Shown here: in pieces, positions 7,164-16,199 of the stretch
Position numbering within the stretch: position 1 is the stretch's first letter
Layout: the number at the start of each line of letters is the position of its first letter
Origin: Lachnospiraceae bacterium
GTDB lineage: Bacteria > Bacillota > Clostridia > Lachnospirales > Lachnospiraceae
Reading direction: 5' to 3'
Length of the DNA: 64,000 bases
NCBI GenBank assembly: GCA_021203305.1
Contig: JAJQBK010000002.1
Span: forward strand, 1 to 64,000
The notes under the pieces: generated by a model
Told to the model about the DNA's origin: nothing
What the model saw: the letters and a program-made list of their open reading frames with translations, nothing else
Database searches by the model: none
Program-made: the position numbers and the translations under genes

Positions 7164-8388
7164 CCAGCTGCGTCAGATTCATTTCCACCGTCTCTGAATA
7201 TTCCAACTTCCCATCCAAACTATAGACATACATCGTCACCGGCCAGTCCCAGTACATGGGCGCAATCCCGGTATTTTCCCAGGTCATAGATATCTGCAGC
7301 TCATTTTCCCGCAGCGAATAGCTGGTCGTCAGGCCGGAAATATACAGCCGGTACCCCAGCCGCTTGAGCACCTCCTGCGCTCCCTCTGACTGCGCCTCCT
7401 CGCCCGTGGGGCAGTATGGCCCGATAAAGCTCATGTGAGTCTCCTCGATCAGACTCAGCGTCATATCCAGATTTTCACCCAGCATCTCCTCCATGGGGGT
7501 CGCGCTGGTAAATTCCCCGCCCACAGGAGCCGTCTCCCAGAAATTTTCAAGCGCCCGGTATTCCAGCGCTTTCCCGTCGGTCTGCTGGCTGCCCCCGTTT
7601 TCGATCCAGCTAAGCCATCCCCGTGTGGACGTCTCAGAGCCCGTCATATCGTTGTACAGCCCCAGGCCCAGCTCGGCTGCCATTTCATAATTTCTGCGCA
7701 TTAAAAGCCGCGCGTTGGTAAAACTATCGTAATAATCCAGAACATATTCCAGGCAGATCTCCGCGTCCGGCATGCCCGCGCCCTCCACATCACTGTGGAC
7801 ATGCCACTCTCCCCAGTGTCCCAGGCTGCCGATCTCCACATAAGCTACAAAGTCACTCTCATTGCAGTAGTCCGCCAGAGCCTCGATGGCGGCTCTGTGG
7901 GCGGCCCGAAAGGTACTGTTTTCATAATTGGGGGAGTAGCCGCTTCCATAGCTGGTGGTATAAAAGCTGCCGTCCATGGTCTGAAGGTAAAGCCATTCCG
8001 GAATGTCCATAACATGCCCGGAGGAGCCCGGCACATCGCACAGAAACCTTAAAACCGCGTGCTTTCCTTCCTCCTGCCACTGTTCGATATGATATGTTTC
8101 CTCCAGATACTGAATATCATATACTCCCTCCGTTGGTTCCCACCTCGCCCAGGTCAGCCCGATATACACCAGCTGCGTGTCCTCGCAGGCCTTCGTATCC
8201 GCGGCGGTGGGAGCAAAGCCGATCAGCGGATTGGCAATAAGCTCATCCGATTCTGCAAACGCCTCCGTCTGATTCAGTTGGCAACGGTACGAGATCACCA
8301 AAAACGCCACCGCCGCAGCCGCCGCAGCCGCTACAACCATGAACGCTGCCAGCGACAGTATAACTTTTGAGACTCTTTTTTTACTCAT
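6988..8388 (-). CDS. DUF4832 domain protein, membrane-anchored
   Basis: A 466-residue surface protein with one N-terminal membrane segment (about residues 8-30, an alanine-rich run ending FLVISY) and an extracellular DUF4832-type region. The N-terminal half has the look of a glycosidase-like barrel (WARWEPTEGVYD, AVLRFLCDVPG, YVEIGSLGHWGEWH), and the C-terminal 100 residues form a beta domain (MTWENTGIAPMYWDWPVTMYV). Catalytic activity is not established for the family. The start is ATG 8388 after GGAGAATATT. It is the last gene of the surface-glycan cluster and a second DUF4832-type gene lies at 12419. Its last 59 codons are duplicated beyond the inserted rpn gene, while this copy stays intact. 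Confidence 0.8.
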   Translation of the reverse strand: MSKKRVSKVILSLAAFMVVAAAAAAAVAFLVISYRCQLNQTEAFAESDELIANPLIGFAPTAADTKACEDTQLVYIGLTWARWEPTEGVYDIQYLEETYHIEQWQEEGKHAVLRFLCDVPGSSGHVMDIPEWLYLQTMDGSFYTTSYGSGYSPNYENSTFRAAHRAAIEALADYCNESDFVAYVEIGSLGHWGEWHVHSDVEGAGMPDAEICLEYVLDYYDSFTNARLLMRRNYEMAAELGLGLYNDMTGSETSTRGWLSWIENGGSQQTDGKALEYRALENFWETAPVGGEFTSATPMEEMLGENLDMTLSLIEETHMSFIGPYCPTGEEAQSEGAQEVLKRLGYRLYISGLTTSYSLRENELQISMTWENTGIAPMYWDWPVTMYVYSLDGKLEYSETVEMNLTQLVPGAQIVTENSIPYSEQLQSGFVIGVSITDPEGEETLRLAMDAEEMGLVQVIYVYEGE

Positions 8389-8447
8389 AATATTCTCCGT
8401 CCGGCGCTGAAGCACCATCGTCAGATCTGATCAAAATCACCGGCGTC

Positions 8448-9749
8448 TCACTCGCGAAACAGCCCCAGTTCCTCCGCCAGCCGTCCGCGCTTTCCGGCAT
8501 TCTTAAGAATTTTCAGAGTGGATATCCCGCGGATTTTTTTATTATTGTACAGAAAACAGAAAAGCGTCACCGCCCACAGGCCCGGCCACAGGATCGCCGC
8601 CCTTGAAGCCTTCGGATGATTCAGGCGCATCTGATGGTGAAATTCCCGCAGGTAAGCGGAAATACCGCTTCCACGCACCATCACCATCCGGTCGCCGGAG
8701 GATTTTCCAAACTCCTCCGCTTCCAGTATCTCCCACAGAAAAGCCTCCACAGACTCTTCATTGGGCCAGGTATCCGGCTCTCCCCCGCCCTCAATCAGCA
8801 GCGCCGCCTTTTCTCTTTTCAGGCCCAGATACTGTTCGCAAGCCGCTGTAATGTAATCAGAAAACCGCTTCAGGCCGCTGTCCTGTGCCATCTCAAGGTA
8901 AGCGTTCAGAGTCTGTTCATTGTCTGTTCCGTTCCAGAATACGGCCCAGTCGCACAGAAGCTTGATGCCGAAACCGGACCGGAGAAAATGCTGCAGCATG
9001 TGAAGCAGCAGCTGAAAAGCGAACACCGGCCCGCAAAGCACCGGAAGGGTCACGCCCATCACGTTCTTCTCCTCATACTGCCCGCTTCCGGGATTCGTGA
9101 AGGGATACAGATACCGGTCAAACCCCCTGTGATCAAAGGGTCCCGCCATCATGGTATGGATTTCCACCTCAATCTGGTCCCGGGTTTCCATCGCCACGTG
9201 ATGAACGGAGTGCTGGTCCGCGCTGACAACAAGCCCCGCTTTTTCAAGCACGCTCACCGCCCTTTCAATCTCCTCCGGATTCACCAGAAGCAGGTCCACA
9301 TCTCCGGATTTGCGAAGCTCCGGAACCGGATAACAGCCGCAGACAGCCGCGCCCTTTAAGCAGACTGACCGAATCCCGTTCTCCTTCAGCAATTGTATGA
9401 CAGCTCTGGTCAGAAAAAGAAGGTGATAATTCTGCAGGACAATCTGCCGGCTGGTCTTCTCCAGGCGGGTCTGAAATTCCCCGGGCAGATTCTCACCGGA
9501 AGTCAGCACATCATATAAAAGCGACAGGACAGAATGCCTCTCCGCCAGCAAAAACAGCCTGTTCCAGTCCGGAGGCTGAGTAAAATCTCCGCTCCCGCGA
9601 CGGCTGCCATCAGCCCCCTTTTCCGGATGATCCATGCCTGTGACACGGCCCCCGTCCTCCTGGGATGTCGGCTCGTCTTCCTCGCACAGCGCCTGTCTCA
9701 GCAGATTTAACAGATATTTTTCCTCGTAGGTCAGTGTCTCGCTCCTCAT
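8448..9749 (-). CDS. Nucleotidyltransferase family protein (PF14907 type)
   Basis: A roughly 433-residue protein of the uncharacterised nucleotidyltransferase family (NTP_transf_5). The core is SVCLKGAAVCGCYPVPELR followed by the metal-binding GDVDLLLV (about residue 165), a long C-terminal helical part, and a basic end. Residues about 25-60 are a low-complexity insertion rich in Glu, Gly and Asp. The ATG at 9749 has GAGG six bases upstream; the ATG at 9761 has none. Members of this family often occur with PqqD, HPr-kinase-like and S24/S26 peptidase proteins in Firmicutes, all of which are present at 26.9-31.5 kb, so it may belong functionally to that set rather than to the glycan pathway. 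Confidence 0.8.
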   Translation of the reverse strand: MRSETLTYEEKYLLNLLRQALCEEDEPTSQEDGGRVTGMDHPEKGADGSRRGSGDFTQPPDWNRLFLLAERHSVLSLLYDVLTSGENLPGEFQTRLEKTSRQIVLQNYHLLFLTRAVIQLLKENGIRSVCLKGAAVCGCYPVPELRKSGDVDLLLVNPEEIERAVSVLEKAGLVVSADQHSVHHVAMETRDQIEVEIHTMMAGPFDHRGFDRYLYPFTNPGSGQYEEKNVMGVTLPVLCGPVFAFQLLLHMLQHFLRSGFGIKLLCDWAVFWNGTDNEQTLNAYLEMAQDSGLKRFSDYITAACEQYLGLKREKAALLIEGGGEPDTWPNEESVEAFLWEILEAEEFGKSSGDRMVMVRGSGISAYLREFHHQMRLNHPKASRAAILWPGLWAVTLFCFLYNNKKIRGISTLKILKNAGKRGRLAEELGLFRE

Positions 9750-9782
9750 GCTCTCCCTCATTATATCATGAGCAAAGGGCGC

Positions 9783-11339
9783 TCATGATCCAATTCGCCG
9801 CTCGCCCCTTCTCTTTTCCAGCAATCCCACAGCCTTCTCCACCAGAAAACGGAAGTCCTTTGTCCGACAGTAAACCAGCAGCAGAATCCCGTTGGGAACC
9901 GCCGCGCATACGAAAAACCGCAGAATAAGCACCGTCACAACTCCGCCCGAAATCCGTGAGCAGAGCCCGTCTGTCAAAAACCACGCTGCCGCCAGCACCG
10001 CCGTATACAGCGCGTATCTGGCAAAATAATGCCGCACCGGCGTATTCAGCCGATGCTTATACAGCACATAGGGCTCCACCCAGACAGAGGTAGCCGCCAT
10101 GCTGACAAAGGTTCCCAGGAAAACACCGATCACACCCAGCCGCAGCCCCAGCAGAACAGACACCGCCAGATTGATCAGCGCCTCCGGGACTGCCTTATAA
10201 CGGTCGTACCAGAAAAGTCCCATGGAATCCCTGAAAACCAGAGAGGCCTTTCTCATACCGTTCACATAGAAATTGACGCACAGCACCAGCACCACTCTGG
10301 AAGGAAAAAGATAATTCTCTCCAAAGCTGATCTGCACAAAGGGATTCAGCAGCTCATAGAGACAGATAGCCGCCACTCCGTACAGCCACTGTCCGATAAA
10401 AAAACAGGCGTTAAAGATTTTTCTGATCCTGCCCGAATCCTCCGTCACCCCCAGATTCCCCACGCTGGCCGTGATCCCCTGGAACATCTGATCCAGCACC
10501 TGGCGCACGGAGCCGATCACCAGATAATAATTAGAATAGATACCCACGCTGACAATGCCGATCAGAGAGGAGATCAGCAGATTATCCGTGTTGTTGACCA
10601 GCACGCTGCTGAGCTTATGCATGAACATCGCCCGGATATTGCGGAAAATATCCGCCCTCTCCTCCTTTCCCAGAGACTGCACCTCTTTGTCCCTCAGATA
10701 AGGATACATTTTGTCCGCCCTCCGGGAAATCCGCAGATTCCCGCCCAGCGTACATACCAGATAGATGCAGAGGAACAGAATAAAATTATGGGTCGCAATC
10801 AGTATGATCATCTGCGCCACATCCTGAATGATCAGAAAAATAGTCTGATTCATCGTTCCGATATAACTCAGCTGATGGGCGTCGATCAGTGTTTTTTTGT
10901 AGATCAGCAGATAGGACAACACAGAATTCAGCAGATAAAGCACATAGATCAGCGTCAGATATTCGATATCCGGCTGGTTTTTAATCAGCACATCCAGAAA
11001 CGGAATCAGGCAAAGCCCCGCCGTCAGCACCACCGCCGCCACAATGCGGTAAAACCAGCAATATACTCTCATCAGGGATTTCTGCTTTTCGATATTCCCC
11101 TCCGCGATGGGCTGGTACAGCGCGTAGGTGATTGCCGTCCCCACGCCCAGTTCGGACAAAGCCAGCACATTCAATATATCCGAAAAAAGCCCGTTCACCC
11201 CCACATAGCTTTCGCTCAGGGTATGGGTAAATACGACTCTGGTCACAAAGCCGAGCAGAATGGCGATCAGCCGGGAAATCACAGCTACCGTTGTATTATA
11301 CGCCGAATATTCAGTTCTGGATTTTTCCTGCTCATTCAT
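9783..11339 (-). CDS. Polysaccharide flippase, Wzx/MATE-like
   Basis: A 518-residue integral membrane protein with about 12-14 hydrophobic segments, of the oligosaccharide flippase (MOP) superfamily. Typical early features are SRLIAILLGFVTRVVFTHTLSESYVGVNGLFSDIL and the NTDNLLISSLIG segment in the middle. It would move lipid-linked sugar units made by the neighbouring glycosyltransferases across the membrane. The start is ATG 11339 with GGAGG upstream; the frame stays open to 11465, but that stretch overlaps the Stealth gene and lacks membrane character. It is spaced 85 bases from the Stealth gene. Confidence 0.87.
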   Translation of the reverse strand: MNEQEKSRTEYSAYNTTVAVISRLIAILLGFVTRVVFTHTLSESYVGVNGLFSDILNVLALSELGVGTAITYALYQPIAEGNIEKQKSLMRVYCWFYRIVAAVVLTAGLCLIPFLDVLIKNQPDIEYLTLIYVLYLLNSVLSYLLIYKKTLIDAHQLSYIGTMNQTIFLIIQDVAQMIILIATHNFILFLCIYLVCTLGGNLRISRRADKMYPYLRDKEVQSLGKEERADIFRNIRAMFMHKLSSVLVNNTDNLLISSLIGIVSVGIYSNYYLVIGSVRQVLDQMFQGITASVGNLGVTEDSGRIRKIFNACFFIGQWLYGVAAICLYELLNPFVQISFGENYLFPSRVVLVLCVNFYVNGMRKASLVFRDSMGLFWYDRYKAVPEALINLAVSVLLGLRLGVIGVFLGTFVSMAATSVWVEPYVLYKHRLNTPVRHYFARYALYTAVLAAAWFLTDGLCSRISGGVVTVLILRFFVCAAVPNGILLLVYCRTKDFRFLVEKAVGLLEKRRGERRIGS

Positions 11340-11424
11340 AGTTCCCCTCCGCCATGGAAAGACAGCTCCCTCCGCCAGCTGTCGCCTCCGGTCTTTTCCC
11401 GTTTCCTCACACGCCCTTTTCTCT

Positions 11425-12429
11425 TTATTTCTCGAAGGAGGACTTCTGGGGCAGTATCTCATCAAAGGCCTCCAGCAGCTCCCTCTTTACCCGCTCAAAC
11501 GCAATCGGCTGATTGGCGTCATTGATGCAGATGATCTTTGATTTCCGCTTTCTGATAGCCCGCAGCAGCTTTTCATTTTCATTTCCCACATTAAAATATC
11601 CCAGGTCTCTGGTAATATTTTTCGCCGTAAAATTGCCTGTCAGCTTCTGCCATTCCCGCAGCAGATAAGGCGTCACATCCTCACTGCCGCGAAATCTGTG
11701 GGAGGACGTCTCCCGCAGCACCTCTCCCTCCTTCTCCCATACCTCCTCAAAGGTGCTTTTGAGAAAGGGAAACGGTCCATGGACCGTATAAAAGCCCGTA
11801 AACAGCGGAAAAGCAAGCTCCAGAAAATTATAAAAGAAATACAGCGGCGGATATCCTATTTTAAAATAATGGCCGGGCTGCATCCGGACATTCTGCCGCT
11901 TGTCAAAATGTCTCGCCAGCACCAGCGTATTGTTCAGGTAAGAGTGGGACATGACCGGATTGGCCGGGTTGGCCACCACTGGCTGAAAGGCCAGCATATC
12001 GCAGGGTCTGTCCCCGTCAAAAAAATCAGTGGGCTTCAGATCCCTGACAGGCAGAAAATCATCGTTAAAATAGACAAATCGCTCCGACAGCCCCTCAATC
12101 CTGTGCATATGCAGCTCGATCACGCGGCTGCTGAAGGTGGGAAGGTACTCACGCGGAATGTAATCCTCGTGGCTGACCAGATGGAGCTTCGGATGAGAGG
12201 TATTCATCCAGTCCGGAATCTGGCCGCAGGTGATAAAGTGAATCCTGCGCACCCACGGCGCGTACCTCTCCACGCCCCGAAACCAGTAGGGCAGAAACTC
12301 CCAGTCCCGGTACCGTTCCGGGCGGTCGTCCGCCTCTGTCTGCGGACGATATTTCGCCTTTTCCTTCTGCCAGGCAGGGTCGTTGCCGTCCACCCAGGTA
12401 ATGACAAAATCAATTCCCTCACGCTCCAT
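11425..12429 (-). CDS. Stealth family sugar-phosphotransferase
   Basis: A 334-residue Stealth protein. These enzymes transfer sugar-1-phosphate units in capsule and teichoic-like polymers. Conserved region 1 is IDFVITWVDGNDPAWQ (residues 6-21) and region 2 covers the YRDWEFLPYWFRGVERYAPWVRRIHFIT stretch, followed by SHEDYIPREYLPTFSSRVIELHMHRI and FVYFNDDFLP; regions 3 and 4 follow (HGPFPFLKSTFEEVW, and GYFNVGNEN with NDANQP). The start ATG has GGGGAGG seven bases upstream and overlaps the end of the DUF4832 gene by 11 bases, so the two are translationally coupled. It implies a phosphodiester-linked surface polymer made by this cluster. Confidence 0.9.
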   Translation of the reverse strand: MEREGIDFVITWVDGNDPAWQKEKAKYRPQTEADDRPERYRDWEFLPYWFRGVERYAPWVRRIHFITCGQIPDWMNTSHPKLHLVSHEDYIPREYLPTFSSRVIELHMHRIEGLSERFVYFNDDFLPVRDLKPTDFFDGDRPCDMLAFQPVVANPANPVMSHSYLNNTLVLARHFDKRQNVRMQPGHYFKIGYPPLYFFYNFLELAFPLFTGFYTVHGPFPFLKSTFEEVWEKEGEVLRETSSHRFRGSEDVTPYLLREWQKLTGNFTAKNITRDLGYFNVGNENEKLLRAIRKRKSKIICINDANQPIAFERVKRELLEAFDEILPQKSSFEK

Positions 12430-13693
12430 AGCAAAGCCTCCCCAGACAAATTTCCTCTTTCGCGCCCTCGTTTGCGAAGCAAATCGGCGCCTGATCCTTT
12501 CTCCGCGTCATGGCAAGGGAAAACACATAGGGCGCTTTCTCCTGCTCAAGCCAGCTCTCCGGAAGCTCCACAGAAATCTCCTCACGCTCTCCCGGCCAGA
12601 AGGTACGGGGATCGGCCTCAAGCCCCAGCCGTCTTGCATTCCCCTCCCGGTCCCGCAATAGGAGAGTCAGCTCCCCCTCCTGATAAAAGCCGCCAAAGCC
12701 TGTGTTTTCCACTACAATTTTAAACCCAGAGCCGACCTTTTTCACCAGACCGGCCTCCCGCACCACAAAGCGGTACCCAAGCCGTTTCCCGATATACTGA
12801 TATCCGTTCTCTCCCTGATACCGCGTCTGCTTCCACTGGTCCAGAACCCGCGAATCATAGAGGCTGTTCAGGTAAGTCAGACGCATCCGTGAAAAGCGCT
12901 CCGCCGCCTCTTCCATGCCAAAAAGCTTCTCTCCCCCGACCGTCTCCCCTCCGTTAGGCACATACCGGCACAGCCGTTTCTGAAAATCCAGCTCCTGGCG
13001 GACACTGTCCTCCCGCCAGGTTCCCAGGTCCGTATCCGACCCCAGCAGACCGTCGTTAAACAGGCCAAGGCGCAAAGACCGCGCCCTCTTTTCAAGCTCC
13101 CCTTCCTCCCACTGGTCAGAAAAGCCCGCCAGCTCCCTCCACTGGGATGGACGGCGCACCGCCAGAAAGCAGCTCTCAGGCGCGGCCTGCCTCATGGAAG
13201 ACCAGAGCTCTGTCATGGAGCGCCGGGTCAGGAAACGGGAACCGTGCATTTCTCCCCAGCTTCCCACAAACAGGCCCTGAAGCCCGTAAATTGACCTCTC
13301 ATATCGGGAGAGCAGCTCCGCCAGCTGGCTGATATGGGTCTGAATCAGCCTCAAAGAGGAGGGCTCCCGCAGCATTCCCTCCCCCGAGCGGTCATATACG
13401 AACCGAAGCCAAAGCTCCTTCCCCCACTCCCCGAACAGGGCAAGCGCCTCCTCGATATGGGCAAGAGCCTGTTCATCAAGAGGTCTCTCCCGGTAGGCGC
13501 CCAGGTCAATGAGCAGCAGAGCCAGCCTTTCTTCCCCGGCCAGATCTCCGTACCACTCCTCTTTCACAAAGCCCTCCCCGGCACAGAGGGTAAACATGCG
13601 ATACCACCCCCGCCCGGGATTGGGAATATCCTCCAAAGCTTCCTCCCCAACCAGAGATTGAAAGCGCCATTTATTCCTGCATAATTTCAGCAT
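12419..13693 (-). CDS. DUF4874/DUF4832 domain protein, cytoplasmic or unanchored
   Basis: A 424-residue protein with an N-terminal DUF4874-like part (IPNPGRGWYRMFTL near residue 23, LLIDLGAYRERPLDEQAL, and WLRFVYDRSGEG) and a C-terminal DUF4832 region (GLFVGSWGEMHGSRF, then LGYRFVVREAGLV and a beta domain). It is a paralogue of the protein at 6988 but has no signal peptide or membrane segment that I can see. The ATG at 13693 follows GGAGAAAT and overlaps the GT2 gene by 23 bases in another frame. Function is unknown; a glycoside-hydrolase-like fold acting on the cluster's glycan is plausible but not shown. Confidence 0.78.
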   Translation of the reverse strand: MLKLCRNKWRFQSLVGEEALEDIPNPGRGWYRMFTLCAGEGFVKEEWYGDLAGEERLALLLIDLGAYRERPLDEQALAHIEEALALFGEWGKELWLRFVYDRSGEGMLREPSSLRLIQTHISQLAELLSRYERSIYGLQGLFVGSWGEMHGSRFLTRRSMTELWSSMRQAAPESCFLAVRRPSQWRELAGFSDQWEEGELEKRARSLRLGLFNDGLLGSDTDLGTWREDSVRQELDFQKRLCRYVPNGGETVGGEKLFGMEEAAERFSRMRLTYLNSLYDSRVLDQWKQTRYQGENGYQYIGKRLGYRFVVREAGLVKKVGSGFKIVVENTGFGGFYQEGELTLLLRDREGNARRLGLEADPRTFWPGEREEISVELPESWLEQEKAPYVFSLAMTRRKDQAPICFANEGAKEEICLGRLCYGA

Positions 13694-14459
13694 ATTTCTC
13701 CGCCGCCCCCTGATTCCACTTTAAGACCCTGATTCTGAACACCACGGCAAGAATACTGAGGGAGTTTCTGATCATGTACACCACAGGCTTGAATCCGGAA
13801 TGCATGCTGACGCCGGCAGTCCTCGCGTGCATGACCGCCGGCACCTCCCGGACATGAAAGCCTAAAAGCAGCATCTGCGTAATCATGTTGGCGTCCGGAT
13901 ACCGGTCGTCAAAATTGCCAAACTGAGAGTAAAACAGCATGGCCCTGCGGCTTAATCCCTGCAGCCCCGTGGTCGAGTCATGAATAACCTTCCCTGTTCC
14001 CAAGCGGATCATCAGCGTAAAAAAGGAATAGGCGAATTTTTTCACCGGGGAAACCGGAAAGGGCGCGCTTCCCTCCATAAACCGGGCGCCCAGCACAATG
14101 TCCGGCAGATTGCCATCCTGATCCGGCGTGAGCAGCTCCCGGTAAAGCACAGGAACGTTGCATACGTCGTGCTGTCCGTCCGCATCCATCTGAATCACAT
14201 AAGAATATCCTCTCCTGACCGCGTACTTATAGCCCAGACGGATTCCCCCTCCATAGCCAAGGTTATAGATATGGGTTGCCATGGTGACCCGGCGGTGCCT
14301 CTTCACCAGAAAATTGGTTTTATCCGTGGAATGGTCATTCATCACCAGAATATCGGCAAAGGCCTGAATCTCCGGAGTTTCCAGCCCTTTCAGAACCTTC
14401 TCAATGTTCTCTTCCTCATTGTATGCCGGTATAATAATCAGCACCTCTTTTTTACTCAT
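13671..14459 (-). CDS. Glycosyltransferase family 2 (DPM1-like)
   Basis: A 262-residue GT-A fold transferase. It begins with VLIIIPAYNEEENIEKVL and has VMNDHSTDKT, the nucleotide-sugar metal site MDADGQHD (about residue 94), and the ending typical of dolichyl/undecaprenyl-phosphate sugar transferases (STTGLQGLSRRAM, then PDANMITQMLLLGF). A polyprenyl-phosphate hexose synthase is the likeliest role, feeding an extracytoplasmic transfer step. The upstream GGGGTG is a modest ribosome binding site. About 107 bases separate it from the GT4 gene, one of the larger gaps in this gene run. Confidence 0.87.
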   Translation of the reverse strand: MSKKEVLIIIPAYNEEENIEKVLKGLETPEIQAFADILVMNDHSTDKTNFLVKRHRRVTMATHIYNLGYGGGIRLGYKYAVRRGYSYVIQMDADGQHDVCNVPVLYRELLTPDQDGNLPDIVLGARFMEGSAPFPVSPVKKFAYSFFTLMIRLGTGKVIHDSTTGLQGLSRRAMLFYSQFGNFDDRYPDANMITQMLLLGFHVREVPAVMHARTAGVSMHSGFKPVVYMIRNSLSILAVVFRIRVLKWNQGAAEKYAEIMQE

Positions 14460-14566
14460 CCGTTTTCACCCCGCATAAAGTACATATTCTGCCAGGCGCA
14501 GACAGCCCTTCTCCGCCATACTCCGCCGGATTCTTCATACTCCTGAGCCAGCGTCTGCGCAGCTCC

Positions 14567-15793
14567 CTACAGCAATTCCAGCAGCAGCTGAATATCTCCC
14601 TCATAATCCTGCTGCCGCGTCCTTGCCTTAAGCCCGTAGGACCGGGCAGCTTCAGGATGATCGATCAGAAAGCACAGCGCCTCCTTCATGGCCTCAGGCG
14701 TAAAATCACACAAAAGCCCGTCCTCTCCGCTTCGTACCTGCTCCCGGTTGCCGCTGCAGTCCGAGGCCGCGATAGGCTTTGCCAGGATCTGCGCCTCCTG
14801 CACCGCGATGCTCTTTCCCTCAAACCTGGTAAAATGAGCGTAAATATCCGCCTGCGCGTAATAAGGATAGGGATTCTCCACCGCGCCGCACAGAAGGAAA
14901 TCCTCCATAAGACCCTCGCTCTCAATCTGCGTCTCCAGCTCCTTACGCTTCTCTCCCTCTCCCAGCACATACCACCGGGCTCTGACCCCGGCCTCCTTTA
15001 AAAGCTTCATGGCCTGAATCGCCACATCATATCCCTTTTGATATACCAGCCTTCCCACCGTCAGAATTCGGACGCCGTCGTACTCATCCGTAAAACCGCC
15101 CGGCAGACAGGCCAGGTCGTGAATCCTCTTTTCATCCAGCAGATTGTGGAAGATCATGGTTTTCTCCCGGCATTCCGGATACACCTGAAGAAACGCCTCT
15201 GAGACCTCCCCTGACACGGTGAAAATCCTGTCAAACTTCAGGTAACAGTCATGATCCAGCGCCCGGGTATATCCGGCCTGCTGATAATCCACATGGATAA
15301 AAGCCGCCTTTTTACGCGCCTTTACATGATCCGCCACATAATAAGCGGAGCCGCCCTCCAGAAAGGAAACCGCCAGATCATATTCCTCCGGGGAAAAGTC
15401 CGCGCCGTCGGAAAGCACCCTCCAGAGCAGCTTGTCTGTCTGCACTTTGCCCTTTTTCAGCATACGAAGGCCGTTGGACAAAAGTCCCGGCAGATTTTTG
15501 ATGATTGCCCCATGATGAAGGGACGCGGCAGCCACCTTCTTAAGTAAATGCCTTCTCCCCTCCGCGGAGAGCACAGGCACATCGGAATACGCACGGTTTA
15601 AAAGAGCGACCTCCCCGGGCAGCTCCCCCTTAAGCTCCCCCTGGGCCGTCAGCACATACAGGTCCAGCTTCAGCTTACAGTCCTCCCACTGCTCCTGTAC
15701 GGAAAGCAGCCGCCGCAAAAGCTCCATCAGCGCCACCTCCGCCCCGGCCTTGCCCAGAGTGTTGATCACAAACAATACCTTCTCTTGTCTCAT
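14567..15793 (-). CDS. Glycosyltransferase family 4
   Basis: A 408-residue GT-B fold transferase. N-terminal LFVINTLGKAGAEVALMELLRRL matches the GT4 acceptor domain. The C-terminal donor domain has ILTVGRLVYQKGYDVAIQAM (about residue 242), WYVLGEGEKRKELE, and the E-x7-E element FEGKSIAVQEAQILAKPI with the downstream EGLLCDF-like segment. It has no membrane segment and acts at the inner face of the membrane. Its start overlaps the DUF2304 stop by 4 bases (ATGA), so both are translated together. Confidence 0.88.
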   Translation of the reverse strand: MRQEKVLFVINTLGKAGAEVALMELLRRLLSVQEQWEDCKLKLDLYVLTAQGELKGELPGEVALLNRAYSDVPVLSAEGRRHLLKKVAAASLHHGAIIKNLPGLLSNGLRMLKKGKVQTDKLLWRVLSDGADFSPEEYDLAVSFLEGGSAYYVADHVKARKKAAFIHVDYQQAGYTRALDHDCYLKFDRIFTVSGEVSEAFLQVYPECREKTMIFHNLLDEKRIHDLACLPGGFTDEYDGVRILTVGRLVYQKGYDVAIQAMKLLKEAGVRARWYVLGEGEKRKELETQIESEGLMEDFLLCGAVENPYPYYAQADIYAHFTRFEGKSIAVQEAQILAKPIAASDCSGNREQVRSGEDGLLCDFTPEAMKEALCFLIDHPEAARSYGLKARTRQQDYEGDIQLLLELL

Positions 15794-16179
15794 TTCTCCG
15801 GATCCATCAAATCCTTTCCCGTCTCCTTTTTGTACATCTTCAGCACACGCTCCATCTCCGTGTTCAGGATGGAAACCTGGATGGCCAGCTCCTGATTGCG
15901 GGCGGACAGGCTGGACAGATTCACGCTCATGGTGAACAAAAGCCAGACGATACAGATACCCATAATCACATAAAAGATGGATGTCTGGCTGGCCAGCGCC
16001 CTGCTCCAGCCGCTTAACGCCGGCACCGCCCCGCAGATCACCAGTACAACGGCAAATACCCCCCAGGCGAAGGCGTAGTTTTCATTCAGTCTCTTTTTGC
16101 AGTAGGCCAGAAACACCTCCGCCAGAAGGACAAAGCCTATGACTACCACTGCCACTCTCAACATTTGCGCTGTTCCCAT
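15790..16179 (-). CDS. DUF2304 membrane protein
   Basis: A 129-residue protein with three membrane helices (about residues 8-25, 36-54, 66-86) and a C-terminal amphipathic coiled coil (SARNQELAIQVSILNTEMERVL). It fits DUF2304, a small family nearly always found next to GT2/GT4 genes in polysaccharide loci. It may anchor or organise the glycosyltransferases at the membrane; no activity is known. It is 20 bases downstream of pelG and overlaps the GT4 start. Confidence 0.82.
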   Translation of the reverse strand: MGTAQMLRVAVVVIGFVLLAEVFLAYCKKRLNENYAFAWGVFAVVLVICGAVPALSGWSRALASQTSIFYVIMGICIVWLLFTMSVNLSSLSARNQELAIQVSILNTEMERVLKMYKKETGKDLMDPEK

Positions 16180-16199
16180 AACTCACACCCCTTCTTTAT

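Noticed and set aside
10029..11525. 498-codon plus-strand frame opposite the flippase
   Set aside because: It is an antisense shadow of GC-skewed codons, with His/Gln/Arg-rich composition, no ribosome binding site and no domain. The same holds for the 549-codon frame at 19336-20985 and others opposite real genes.
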